Assembly (NCBI GenBank): GCA_963787425.1
Contig: CAWBCV010000021.1
Coordinates: 186,001-250,000 of the forward strand
DNA from: AP-15 sp963787425
GTDB lineage: Bacteria > Pseudomonadota > Alphaproteobacteria > ATCC43930 > CGMCC-115725
Direction: 5' to 3'
Length of the DNA stretch: 64,000 nucleotides
Shown: in pieces, positions 9,061 to 16,896 of the stretch
How the letters are laid out: each line of letters starts with the position of its first letter
How positions within the stretch are numbered: the stretch's first letter is position 1
Made by a program: the position numbers and the translations under genes
Notes under the pieces: model-generated
Database searches by the model: none
What the model saw: only the letters and a program-made list of their open reading frames with translations
Told to the model about the DNA's origin: nothing

Positions 9061-9114
9061 CTTTTTTGGCTGTCCCGTCGATCCCCCCACAATTCACCTT
9101 CCGCAATATAGAGC

Positions 9115-9567
9115 TCACTCGAGTGCGCGATTCAGAATGGCCTTCAGTGTAACTGCGCCATTCAATCCGGCCGCGGCTGCATGACCTCCTTCGGCAATTC
9201 GTCGGTGCTGGGCTTCCTCCCAATGCCGGCCGTCAAAAAAGCGGTTCGGCTTTAAGCTTGGCCGGTCGACGTCATCGAGGCAGCGCGCATTCACGGTGAT
9301 CCTGTCTGGTTGCGAGCGCGGCACATAAAACGCGTGCATTCCGCAGTGCGAACAAAATGTGTGCTGGGCCACGCCGGTGCCGAATGTATAGGACGTCAGC
9401 GCGCTCTTGCCCCTCAGCAATTTGAAATTCTCCAGCGCGGTCGGGAGGTGAAGGATGCCCTTCTTTGTGCAGACGGAGCAATTGCACTGCGACAACAATT
9501 CCAAATCGACCTGCGCCCGGAAGCGCACCCGTCCGCAATGGCAACCTCCTTCACGTTGCTCCAGCAT
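9115..9567 (-). CDS. GFA/CENP-V family zinc protein
   Basis: 150 residues. Zinc cysteines appear as GGCHCGRVRF (residues about 7-16), CNCSVCTKKG (28-37) and FCSHCGMHAFYVP (71-83). The C-terminal part (KPNRFFDGRHWEEAQ) fits the long GFA subgroup. It is only distantly similar to the copy at 4974-5345. The next gene on the same strand (TauD-type, starting at 10466) ends 62 bases before it. Reaction unknown; glutathione or formaldehyde chemistry should not be assumed. Confidence 0.85.
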   Translation of the reverse strand: MLEQREGGCHCGRVRFRAQVDLELLSQCNCSVCTKKGILHLPTALENFKLLRGKSALTSYTFGTGVAQHTFCSHCGMHAFYVPRSQPDRITVNARCLDDVDRPSLKPNRFFDGRHWEEAQHRRIAEGGHAAAAGLNGAVTLKAILNRALE

Positions 9568-9629
9568 TCTTCGCGCTCCCTTGCCGCACGGTGCAATCTG
9601 TTACTCGGAGAATAGTCGTGCCCAGTTGG

Positions 9630-10466
9630 TCAGACCGGCTTCACGCCCTTCAGCATCAGGCGGTAAAGGTACCGTCTCTCGCTCATATTGTAATCCGGGT
9701 TAGCCTTGTGGATGACGCTGCGATTGTCCCAGATCACAAAGTCGCCGTAGTGCCATTGATGAAGGTATTCGTATTTTTTCTGAATCGCATGCTCCATCAG
9801 CTCGGAGACCAAGTTGAGCGCCTCCTCGTCCGCCATCCCGATGATCGATTCGATCCGCACCCGATTGAGATAAAGAGCCTTGCGGCCGTTTTCGGGATGA
9901 GTTCGCACCAGCGGATGCACCCCAGGCGAGGGCACCTGACGGGCGCTGTCCTCGCTCAGCGGCCGCAATTCGCGCGGGCTGTACTTGCTCAGATAAACAT
10001 GCACCGCCTTGAGCTCATCGATCCGTTCCTTGGTCGCCGCCGGTAGATCGTCGTAGGCCTCGTGCATGTTGACGTATTGGGTGTCGCCGCCGTGGCTCGG
10101 CAAAGAGACCGGGAATAGCATCGTCGCCTTGGGAGGCGCCGGGTGATTGGAATGATCGGTGTGAAAGGTCTCGCCCGAGATATAGCGCTTGCCCGGCACG
10201 GTCTGCTCGTTCGAGACAAAGTAGATCTGCGGATATTCCGGCACGTGCAGCTCACGCTTATCGTGCTGAAACAGTTCGCCAAAGACCTGGGCGGCGGCAA
10301 TAAATTGCGGCGGCGTAAGTTGCTGGCCGCAGATCACCAGCACGTGATGCTCGACAAAGGCGCGGTTCAGCGCGGCGCGGGTTTCGTCATCAATGGCTCT
10401 ATTTAGATCAATCCCGCGCACTTCGGCGCCGGTCCGCGAGGTCAACCGGGTGATTCTGTACTCCAT
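9630..10466 (-). CDS. TauD/TfdA-family Fe(II)/2-oxoglutarate dioxygenase
   Basis: 278 residues from the ATG giving MEYRITRLTSRTGAEVRGID. An in-frame extension upstream to 10616 looks non-coding. Iron ligands are visible as H-T-D (GETFHTDHSNHPAPP, about residues 99-101) and a distal His (WDNRSVIHKANPDYN). The 2-oxoglutarate-binding Arg follows in ERRYLYRLMLKG. Family members oxidise taurine, 2,4-D, alkylsulfates and other small carboxylates or sulfonates; the substrate here is not predictable. The nearby transport genes of SsuABC/TauABC type lie on the same strand but 5 kb away. Confidence 0.85.
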   Translation of the reverse strand: MEYRITRLTSRTGAEVRGIDLNRAIDDETRAALNRAFVEHHVLVICGQQLTPPQFIAAAQVFGELFQHDKRELHVPEYPQIYFVSNEQTVPGKRYISGETFHTDHSNHPAPPKATMLFPVSLPSHGGDTQYVNMHEAYDDLPAATKERIDELKAVHVYLSKYSPRELRPLSEDSARQVPSPGVHPLVRTHPENGRKALYLNRVRIESIIGMADEEALNLVSELMEHAIQKKYEYLHQWHYGDFVIWDNRSVIHKANPDYNMSERRYLYRLMLKGVKPV

Positions 10467-10766
10467 CAGGCTGTTCCTCCACTTCGCAGGTAGGGTAACG
10501 CAAGTATGGCGACCGGCACTCTGGTTTGGCAATCTCCGGCAGGCGGGTGGACCCCGGCGAAGTCCTGACCGGGACGACGGCCGGATGAACCCCCCTTTGA
10601 CGTCCCTCATACTCAACCCGGATAGTGGTCGCCTGACGTGTTGCCGGCCCCTCGACCTCGCCGTCGGTTAGGGTCCATACGACCCAGTCAAGGTAGTGGG
10701 GGACCGCTCTTGACCAGCGGCGCCCAGGAACCGGATCTTACTGTGTCGGAATAACCGGAGGCAGCG
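10467..10766. other. divergent spacer, no gene
   Basis: 300 bases between the leftward dioxygenase gene and a rightward Rid relic. It should contain the dioxygenase promoter. I searched both strands by eye for the sigma-54 GG-N10-GC pattern and for clear -35/-10 pairs and saw nothing convincing. Confidence 0.35.
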
Positions 10767-11140
10767 ATGGCGGGTCCGGAGGTGAAAGCGGCCCGAAATC
10801 TTTTGGGAACCCCGGTCTCATACGCCTACGCGGTCAAGGCGGGGCCATGGATCTTTCTCAATGGTCACGAGGCATTCGCCTTCGCGAAAGCGGCATTCCC
10901 GAAGTGGTGGCAGGGCCGGCGAGCTTTCCGGCTGTTCGGCCGAACCGCGCAGCCGCCGAGAGAGCGACTTCATCCTGCACCGCATGCGCCGGATCCTGTG
11001 CGAGTTCGGAGCTACGAGCTGCTGAACGAACCGCCAGCGGAATGCCGTCGAGCCGCCGGCAGATCGACGCGATCATCGTCGCTCCGCGCCGGTCCGGCGC
11101 AAAATGCGACTGCGCCGCCCACGCCCTCTCGATGAACAGC
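10767..11140 (+). pseudogene. Rid (YjgF/YER057c) family remnant
   Basis: Starts from a plausible ATG 10767 after GGAGGCAGCG: VKAARNLLGTPVSYAYAVKA GPWIFLNGHEAF. It then needs another frame to read SGIPEVVAGPA and FILHRMRRILCEFG. These match the two-strand N-terminal part and the central helix of Rid-family enamine/imine deaminases. The rest is scrambled by several indels and the frame ends near 11140. An intact Rid gene exists at 24030-24422. Confidence 0.5.
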
Positions 11141-11336
11141 CCAACGCACCGTACCGTTGCGGGTCGTCACCGGCCCCGGTATCCTCCGCCGGGACGTCGA
11201 GCGGCGGTATCGGACAGATCCATTCCCCCTCCGCCCCCTGCACCCGCTCCAGACGGAAGCAACCGGAGCAGGCATGGAGGTGACGAAATGTCTGAAGCCT
11301 TCGGATAGCGGGTCACGAAATACGGTGACCGCGCGA

Positions 11337-11797
11337 GTGTGCAGGCCGCAACGCGAGTGAACGCCGAGCAAGCCTCGAAAAGGACGATGTGCAGGCCGAC
11401 CCGGTGACCCTTCCGGGGAAGGCTGACACGGCTGGGTGAGATGAGCGAGAAGTACGCCCAGCCGCTGCACCGGGGGTAGTGGCGGCAGCATGTACACAAG
11501 GAAAGCGAACGAACACGGGAAGCCCAATGCGTGATCAGGGATGATCAACCGGACGCCCGTGAGGACTGGCCGGGCGTGGTGGGGTGGCGGAGAGGACTAT
11601 AGTATCGATGAAGCTGGGTAACACCGGGGGACGGAAGGGGCCTCAGTTCAAGACAGACACAAGACGTGCTGAGGGACCTCGAGATTGAGCAACCTAGCAA
11701 ATCCGAAAAGGGTTCAGAAACTGCAGACAGCGTTACACGCGAAAGCGAAGGCGGAAGCCGGCTATCGTTTCTATTCCCTGCACGACAAGATCTCTAT
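11337..11797 (+). mobile_element. 5' fragment of a group II intron
   Basis: Sequence from about 11337 (GTGTGCAGGCCGC) through GCCGAGCAAGCCTCGAAAAG and GACCCGGTGACCCTTCCGGG has the look of a bacterial group II intron domain I. The start of the intron-encoded reverse transcriptase follows at about 11685: RVQKLQTALHAKAKAEAGYR FYSLHDKIS. Homology stops abruptly at about 11797, so the RT, maturase and endonuclease domains and the catalytic domains V-VI are missing. It is therefore immobile. The 3' flank runs into the tail of a GST gene on the other strand. Confidence 0.7.
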
Positions 11798-11884
11798 AGT
11801 GGCGGATGTGGATAGCCGCGGTCTCCGTTTGCACTCGCAAATTCCTGCGGGCAGTTGCTGTCCTTCCCGTATTCGAGCTCTACC

Positions 11885-12628
11885 CTATGCAGCGCGAATC
11901 CATTCCGAGGGGATCGGCTGCGCGCGCTGTTCCGCCACGAGTTTTCTGCGGCGGGCCGCCTCCTCAGCGCTGATCGAAGCCGGATCCTCCCGGAACTCCG
12001 GCCCCATCGCCATTGCTTTCTTGACGGCCGGACGTTCGCCGATTTCTTCCAGCCAGCGCTTCACGTTCGGGAACTCGTCGATTTCGATCTTCCGGGTTGC
12101 CCAGCTCGATGCCCAGGGATAGCAGATCATGTCGGCAATCGTGTAGGCATCGGCGAGATAACGTTTGTTGAACAAACCGAGGTTCATGACGCCGTAAATG
12201 CGATGTGCCTCATTGTCAAAGCGGCGGAGGGCGTAGGAAAGATCACCGTTGTTGCCGCTCTCGGCGGCGCGTCGGAAATGGCCTTGTTCGCCGAGCTTGG
12301 GACCCTGATTGGCTAATTGCCAGCCGACCCATTGGGCGACCTCGTATTTGCTGCGCGGGTCCTGCGGCCAGAACCGTCCGGTCTTCTCGGCGAGATACAT
12401 CATAATCGGACCGGATTCGAATATGGAGATCGGGGCGCCTCCTCCCATCGGCTCGTGGTCGACGATCGCCGGCATCCGGCCGTTGGGAGAGATCTTCAGA
12501 AAGTCGGGAGTGAGCTGGTCCCCGCGGCCGATATTGATCGGCTTGATCGTGTAGGGGAGCCCCAATTCCTCGAGAAGAATGACGATCTTCTTGCCGTTTC
12601 CGGTCGGCCAGAAATAGAGGTCGATCAT
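11885..12628 (-). CDS. glutathione S-transferase, YfcG/YghU-like
   Basis: 247 residues from ATG 12628, which has a clear ribosome binding site (ACAGGAGAAA). The N-terminal thioredoxin-like domain reads IDLYFWPTGNGKKIVILLEE and SPNGRMPAIVD, with the ES motif (IFESGPIMMYLA) that contacts the gamma-Glu of glutathione. The all-alpha C-terminal domain follows (YTIADMICYPWASSW with the N-capping motif, then FPNVKRWLEEIGERPAV). The Thr/Asn active site T-G-N-G-K-K places it in the nu-class, disulfide-bond oxidoreductase group. It appears intact; the adjacent group II intron fragment ends 88 bases beyond its stop. Confidence 0.9.
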   Translation of the reverse strand: MIDLYFWPTGNGKKIVILLEELGLPYTIKPINIGRGDQLTPDFLKISPNGRMPAIVDHEPMGGGAPISIFESGPIMMYLAEKTGRFWPQDPRSKYEVAQWVGWQLANQGPKLGEQGHFRRAAESGNNGDLSYALRRFDNEAHRIYGVMNLGLFNKRYLADAYTIADMICYPWASSWATRKIEIDEFPNVKRWLEEIGERPAVKKAMAMGPEFREDPASISAEEAARRRKLVAEQRAQPIPSEWIRAA

Positions 12629-12891
12629 GGATTTTCTCCTGTTCAAGGTGGCGGCGTGTGGGGCGCACCAATGTTCCGGCGATCCGGTCGCCCGCACTCG
12701 CAACCATAATCCAAGAACCGACGGCAGATTGCGAGTTGGCGGCGATGCGACGGGCAGCTAGGCGCGTGCAGGCCGTTTAGGTTATCGGTGATGGAAACAG
12801 CGGAATTGGAGGCGGCCTCGGTCAAGGCGTCTGTCCCGAGCCAATTCGCCGGGTCTCGGACTTTCAATCTGCTTGGCCGCCGGCGTGTCGC

Positions 12892-13116
12892 ATGGAAATA
12901 GCGCACTCATGGCGTCGATCGCGAGAAGCCGAGACGGCGGTGCGCGCCTACGCAGAGGAAGCCGAGGGGCAGCTACTTAGCGACTTCCTTGCCCCTGAGG
13001 TCGGGTGGCAGGGGCCTTATATGCCGCTCAGCCATAAAGATGACTCTTGGTCGCCGCCTCACTTCAATACGATGATTGCTTTGATCGCCGATCTGCCGTT
13101 CCGGCAAACCGTCTGA
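12892..13116 (+). CDS. possible small hypothetical protein
   Basis: 74-residue frame starting MEIAHSWRRSREAETAVRAY, with an acidic-helical first half and a Trp/Pro-rich middle (GWQGPYMPLSHKDDSWSP). There is no clear ribosome binding site and no family match. It could be a chance frame. Confidence 0.25.
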   Translation: MEIAHSWRRSREAETAVRAYAEEAEGQLLSDFLAPEVGWQGPYMPLSHKDDSWSPPHFNTMIALIADLPFRQTV

Positions 13117-13297
13117 TCGCCATGGCCACTCGCCGAACGACGAGTTGGGGCGGCTGCGAAACCGATGCGGGCCTGAGCCGGTCCGGGGTGTCGCACGGGG
13201 CACGCGGGAATTAGCTGCAACTAAGAGGGGAATGTGGGCCGTGCATGCTGAGCCAGGAGAAGTTTTAGGCAAGACATACAGCAAGGCGCCGATCGTA

Positions 13298-13852
13298 ATG
13301 GGCACTCCTCCAGTAGCTCCCTCAGCGCGGTTGGTCAGCACTGATATCAAAGAAGCGGGCCTATGGTTGTGGCAGGGCGAGGCACCGCCGCCACCAGCGC
13401 TTCGTCGGCCCAAATACCGCGACCAGCAATTTCTTCGTCGCATCGTACCTGCTGCGGGATGGGCTGGCTGGATAGCGGTGCCTGCGGGTTTGGCCCTGGC
13501 GTCTCTCGCGGTATCAATGATGCCGCGCCCGGATCGGCCGGTATCAGCGGATACGCCCGGCGGCGCGCTCTCATCATCCCCGTCGCCCGCCGTTACGCGT
13601 CCTATCGTCCCCGTCCCCCCAGCCGAGCGCACGGAGGCTCGACTGGATCAGGCGCAAGTGCCATCGGCGCCGTCAGCCGCTAAGCTTTCGGCACAAGGGC
13701 CAGAACCGCCAGTGACGAAAGGGCGTGCACGACACAAATCATCGCGAACTGGGAAAAGGACCCACGCATCGCACGTTCGCAAAGGGCCGCTATTCCCGAT
13801 GCCTGGAGTGCTCACGCCACCGCCCATGACATGGCATGGTGGTGGTTACTGA
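13298..13852 (+). CDS. proline-rich single-pass membrane protein
   Basis: 184 residues from ATG 13298; an upstream extension to 13145 is less protein-like. A Pro-rich N-terminal region (GEAPPPPALRRPKYRDQQFL) leads to one transmembrane helix (GWIAVPAGLALASLAVSMM). A long Ser/Pro/Lys-rich periplasmic stretch follows and ends FPMPGVLTPPPMTWHGGGY. The C-terminal motif and overall composition recur in soil alphaproteobacterial hypotheticals. Function unknown. Confidence 0.5.
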   Translation: MGTPPVAPSARLVSTDIKEAGLWLWQGEAPPPPALRRPKYRDQQFLRRIVPAAGWAGWIAVPAGLALASLAVSMMPRPDRPVSADTPGGALSSSPSPAVTRPIVPVPPAERTEARLDQAQVPSAPSAAKLSAQGPEPPVTKGRARHKSSRTGKRTHASHVRKGPLFPMPGVLTPPPMTWHGGGY

Positions 13853-13858
13853 CCGGCA

Positions 13859-13999
13859 ATGGCGCACAGGCGATGCCCCAATACCTATGGCGGCATTGGC
13901 GCGAATACCGCGAGCGCTCCTGCGTTGGCGATAGGGGAGACCGCGATTGGCAAGGCTTTCGAGATGCTCGGCTTTGTGCCCCTGGCACCGAGAATGTGA
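13859..13999 (+). CDS. small hypothetical ORF
   Basis: 46 residues: MAHRRCPNTYGGIGANTASA PALAIGETAIGKAFEMLGFV followed by PLAPRM. It begins 6 bases after the stop of the proline-rich membrane protein gene. The residue pattern looks protein-like but there is no recognisable family. The 240 bases after it contain nothing I can call. Confidence 0.35.
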   Translation: MAHRRCPNTYGGIGANTASAPALAIGETAIGKAFEMLGFVPLAPRM

Positions 14000-14236
14000 G
14001 GGGGTTTTGCATTCCAACCCGGCGCGTGAATGGCAACGGCATGTGCCCCGTCTTTGCGTGAGCAATCCTACTTAGCCCTTCAGCCTTGCTCGGCCGCTGG
14101 CACGTCGGTGAGCGCGTGGACAATCGGGTGGTTGTAATGGGCCGCGGTTTTCGCAACGGACTCCGCGGAGGGGAACGGACCTCCACCAGTGGCGAGTTTT
14201 ATGCAAACCTGACTTCCTCGCCTTGGCGGCCCTTGG

Positions 14237-14490
14237 TCAATTGCCGAGAAAACTGGATTTGATTTCATCATTGACCCAGAGCTCGTGCGGATCGGCCGAA
14301 TAGACGATCTTTCCTTTGCTAACGACGTGCACGTAATCGACAAGCTGGACCGCGAGGGATGCATTCTGCTCGACCAGAAGTATTGAGAGGCCTTCTGTCT
14401 TCAGCTTGCCGATCGCCTCCCATACGCCCTGGATGATGATCGGCGCCAAGCCTTCGGATGGCTCGTCCAAGATCAGCACCCGTCTGCACG
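14237..14490 (-). pseudogene. LivF-type ABC ATPase C-terminal remnant
   Basis: Reads RRVLILDEPSEGLAPIIIQG (Walker B and D-loop), SILLVEQNASLAVQLVDYVH (switch/H-loop region) and GKIVYSADPHELWVND to a stop. These are the last 80 or so residues of a branched-chain amino-acid-type ATPase (LivF). Walker A and the signature motif are gone; the 5' side abuts the cupin stop at 14493. A deletion junction therefore lies at about 14490. Confidence 0.75.
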
Positions 14491-14492
14491 TC

Positions 14493-14993
14493 TCACCCCT
14501 GGGCCGCTTGTAGCTCCAGCAATTCGGGGTCGGCATATTGTGGACGTAATGGTTGGGGCTTTGCGAGCAATGTCTGTACGTGGCAATCGCCGGGACCGTC
14601 GTTGAAGACCTCATGGTTCAGGAACGGCGGCAGCGCAACGAGGTCCCAGCGGCCGAGCCGAATGTCGCAGCTTTGCTCGCCCTCCCAGCAGCGCACAAGG
14701 CATTCGCCCTTCAGGATGAAGAAGATCTCTTCGGTTTCGTGACAATGGATCGGGATGCGATTTCCCGCAGGCATTGTCTGTATCGACATCGTGAAAGCCG
14801 TTGCCGGGATGGCGCCGCGCAGATCCTTGGGATCTGCCGAGCCGCTAGCCCCAAGGTAGCGGCGCTGGGCGCGGGCGTAGCGCGGGTCGCGGGCAGTCTC
14901 GAACCCGAACACCGACCAGTCTTCTCGGCGGTCGGCAAATCGTGCGACACGGCCGGTCAAGCTGTTCTCAAGCGGTGATTTCTCCTCGAGCAT
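14493..14993 (-). CDS. cupin-domain protein
   Basis: 166 residues. Cupin motif 1 is visible as GNRIPIHCHETEEIFFILKG (His, His, Glu metal ligands) and motif 2 as DLVALPPFLNHEVFNDGP (His). The N-terminal 55 residues (SVFGFETARDPRYARAQRRY) are family-specific extension. It begins 15 bases after the substrate-binding-like gene on the same strand, so probably shares its transcript. Its role may be a metal-dependent oxygenase or isomerase acting on the island's substrate; that is inference. Confidence 0.75.
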   Translation of the reverse strand: MLEEKSPLENSLTGRVARFADRREDWSVFGFETARDPRYARAQRRYLGASGSADPKDLRGAIPATAFTMSIQTMPAGNRIPIHCHETEEIFFILKGECLVRCWEGEQSCDIRLGRWDLVALPPFLNHEVFNDGPGDCHVQTLLAKPQPLRPQYADPELLELQAAQG

Positions 14994-15007
14994 TGATGCC
15001 TCCTGCT

Positions 15008-15817
15008 TTAAGCGAGCTCAGGATAGCCGAGTTCGGCTGCTTCGCGCTCGTATTCGAGCAGCCGGCGATAGGCGGCTGCGGGCACATCCACGATGCCGGT
15101 GATCCAGAGACCGGCGCGCGCCGCTGCGGTGTGCGGTTCACGTCCCAAGCGAGTCAGGGCATCGCGCAAAATTGCCACGGTCGCCGGCGGCGTCGCGACC
15201 GACGTCACGAAGGGTATCGCCGGGCTTGCTGGTGTCCGCGCGAGGACGCGGACTTGCCGCGCCGCTTCGGGGCGGTAATGACACCAGAAGGCGTAGGTGA
15301 CGTTGTCGACTGCGGTCGCATTGGCTTCGCCGCGCGCGATGCGGTCGAGATTGCCGGGATGACTGCCTGTTTCGATGAGCTTCGCGAAGAAGGGATGGCC
15401 ATCGGCAATGTCTGCCAGGGCGCGCCGCGGCAGGTTCATCCCCGAATTGGAATGACGGTTGTTGAAGAGGAAAACAGTGCCGCGAAGATCGCGCAATTCC
15501 TCCACTGGTGAGCCGGCCGGCACGATGAACAGCCCGCAATGGGTGGGCCCGTCGCAGCCGGGCACGGCATAGCACGGCGTGCCGATGCGAATGGCCTGTC
15601 CGGAGAAGATCGTCTCGAGTGGATAGCCGCAGGTCTGCGAGAACAGGATTTCGGGGCCGATACGCTCCGGCACCGGCAGGCGGTCAAAGGTCAAACTTTC
15701 GGGTAGATCGCGCAAACCCGCCTCGACCAACAGCCCGCGCAACGCCTCCCAGAAACGCGCGTTGACCGCACGCATTTCCGGTAGGTTGTACATCGGCAGG
15801 CTTGCGGTCGGCGTCAC
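15008..15817 (-). CDS. PhnD/SsuA-like binding-protein family member
   Basis: 269 residues from GTG 15817, whose GTGA overlaps the stop of the preceding micro-ORF. It has the periplasmic-binding-protein type II pattern of PhnD-like proteins: FSQTCGYPLETIFSGQAIRI, then LRDLRGTVFLFNNRHSNSGM N and RGEANATAVDNVTYAFW. There is no signal peptide, so it may act in the cytoplasm or have lost its export signal. It lies downstream of an SsuC-type permease on the same strand. Confidence 0.7.
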   Translation of the reverse strand: MTPTASLPMYNLPEMRAVNARFWEALRGLLVEAGLRDLPESLTFDRLPVPERIGPEILFSQTCGYPLETIFSGQAIRIGTPCYAVPGCDGPTHCGLFIVPAGSPVEELRDLRGTVFLFNNRHSNSGMNLPRRALADIADGHPFFAKLIETGSHPGNLDRIARGEANATAVDNVTYAFWCHYRPEAARQVRVLARTPASPAIPFVTSVATPPATVAILRDALTRLGREPHTAAARAGLWITGIVDVPAAAYRRLLEYEREAAELGYPELA

Positions 15818-15995
15818 CGCGCGGCCTCAATCGCCGCAAGCACGCGCTCCGGCGTGAACGGGATTTGCGGCAGCCCGACACCCGCCTTCATCGCCACCGC
15901 CTCGGCGGCGCGCCGCGGACGATACAGCAGGAATCCGGGATCAGCTTGCGCGACCAGTGCACCGCAAGCGGCGCGGCCGTGGCAAGCGCTGTCAT
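15814..15995 (-). pseudogene. micro-remnant of a gene with its middle lost
   Basis: An ATG at 15995 overlaps the permease stop (ATGA coupling) and reads MTALATAAPLAVHWSRKLIP. A different frame then ends KAGVGLPQIPFTPERVLAAI EAAR at a TGA (15814-15816) that overlaps the GTG of the next gene. The tail resembles C-termini of xanthine-dehydrogenase-family molybdopterin subunits (P-x-T-P-E-R-V), but this is weak. Start and stop couplings are kept while the body is missing. Confidence 0.4.
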
Positions 15996-16846
15996 ATGAC
16001 GCCCCCGACCGGCATTTCGCCGCCATACCACCGCTGCATCGCCAATTCGCCGAGCGCAACGATGCCGTACAAGGCGAGGCCGATGCCGCAAAGCAGCACG
16101 ATCGCCGCCAGCACCGTCGCGGTCTCGCCGGCCGACGACGCGAACATGATGATGTAGCCGAGCCCGGCCTGAGCAGTGATGAACTCCCCGACAATGACGC
16201 CGATCATCGCCATCGTCACGCCGACCTTCATCCCGGCAAAGACGAACGGCATCGCATAGGGAAACCGCGCCAAGCGAAACATCTGCCATTCGCTCGCGGT
16301 GAGCGAGCGGCAGAGCATCAAGACCTCCGGTTTGGCGCTGACGAGGCCGGTGGCGGTCGACACGACGACCGGGAAGAATGCGATGAAAACAGCGACGACG
16401 ATGCAGGATTTGCTCCCCACGCCAAGCCAGACGATGAAGAGGGGCGCCAGCGCGATCTTGGGGATCAGCTGGAACATGACGATGTTCGGGTAGAGCGCCT
16501 CGCGTATCCACGCCGAGAAAGTGATGGCGACCGCGAGCGCGACACCTAGCAACGTCGCGAGGCCGAAACTGACGACGGTCTCGATTGTGGTTGGCAGGGC
16601 TTGCTGGAAAAGGATTTCGTAATTCTCCGACAGCACCGTCCAGACTGCGGAGGGCGGCGGCAACAGCAACGGTGAAATCCGGGTCATTCGACACAGGATT
16701 TCCCAGCCGACTGTTGTCAGCGCCGCGAAGCCGAGCGGCAGCAGCACGCCGCGGCCGATGCGCCGCCACCCGCCTGGTTCACCGTCGCCCAGCCGGACTG
16801 GAGAGGTGACGGCTTCCTGCAGAACGGCCATTCGCAGGAAGCTCAA
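15992..16846 (-). CDS. ABC transporter permease, SsuC/TauC type
   Basis: Up to 284 residues. The TTG at 16846 overlaps an upstream stop, but ATG 16831 (MAVLQEAVTSPVRLG) is equally possible. About six transmembrane segments start with LPLGFAALTTVGWEILC, and the family motif LPTTIETVVSFGLATLLGVA L and the EAA loop (CRSLTASEWQMFRLARFPYA) are present. It lies downstream of a Rieske gene and upstream of a PhnD-like gene. No ATPase adjoins; it may share the ATPase at 20193-21023. It is a diverged paralog of the frameshifted permease at 19362-20196. Confidence 0.85.
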   Translation of the reverse strand: MSFLRMAVLQEAVTSPVRLGDGEPGGWRRIGRGVLLPLGFAALTTVGWEILCRMTRISPLLLPPPSAVWTVLSENYEILFQQALPTTIETVVSFGLATLLGVALAVAITFSAWIREALYPNIVMFQLIPKIALAPLFIVWLGVGSKSCIVVAVFIAFFPVVVSTATGLVSAKPEVLMLCRSLTASEWQMFRLARFPYAMPFVFAGMKVGVTMAMIGVIVGEFITAQAGLGYIIMFASSAGETATVLAAIVLLCGIGLALYGIVALGELAMQRWYGGEMPVGGVI

Positions 16847-16896
16847 GCCACGTATTTAGCGAATTCGGCGGCGCGTTCGCGGATTGGCGCTCTCAT
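16843..16896 (-). other. 17-codon coupled micro-ORF
   Basis: ATG 16896 overlaps the stop of the Rieske gene (ATGA). The frame reads MRAPIRERAAEFAKYVA and its TGA overlaps the TTG start of the permease. The tail RERAAEFAKYVA looks like the C-terminus of a larger protein. I infer the collapsed remains of a gene whose start and end were retained, but a genuine coupling peptide cannot be excluded. Confidence 0.35.

Noticed and set aside
9023..9120. Complete tRNA-Ser gene
   Set aside because: The T arm and 3' acceptor strand are present, but no GGAGAGA 5' strand occurs at the required distance and no D or anticodon arm can be folded.
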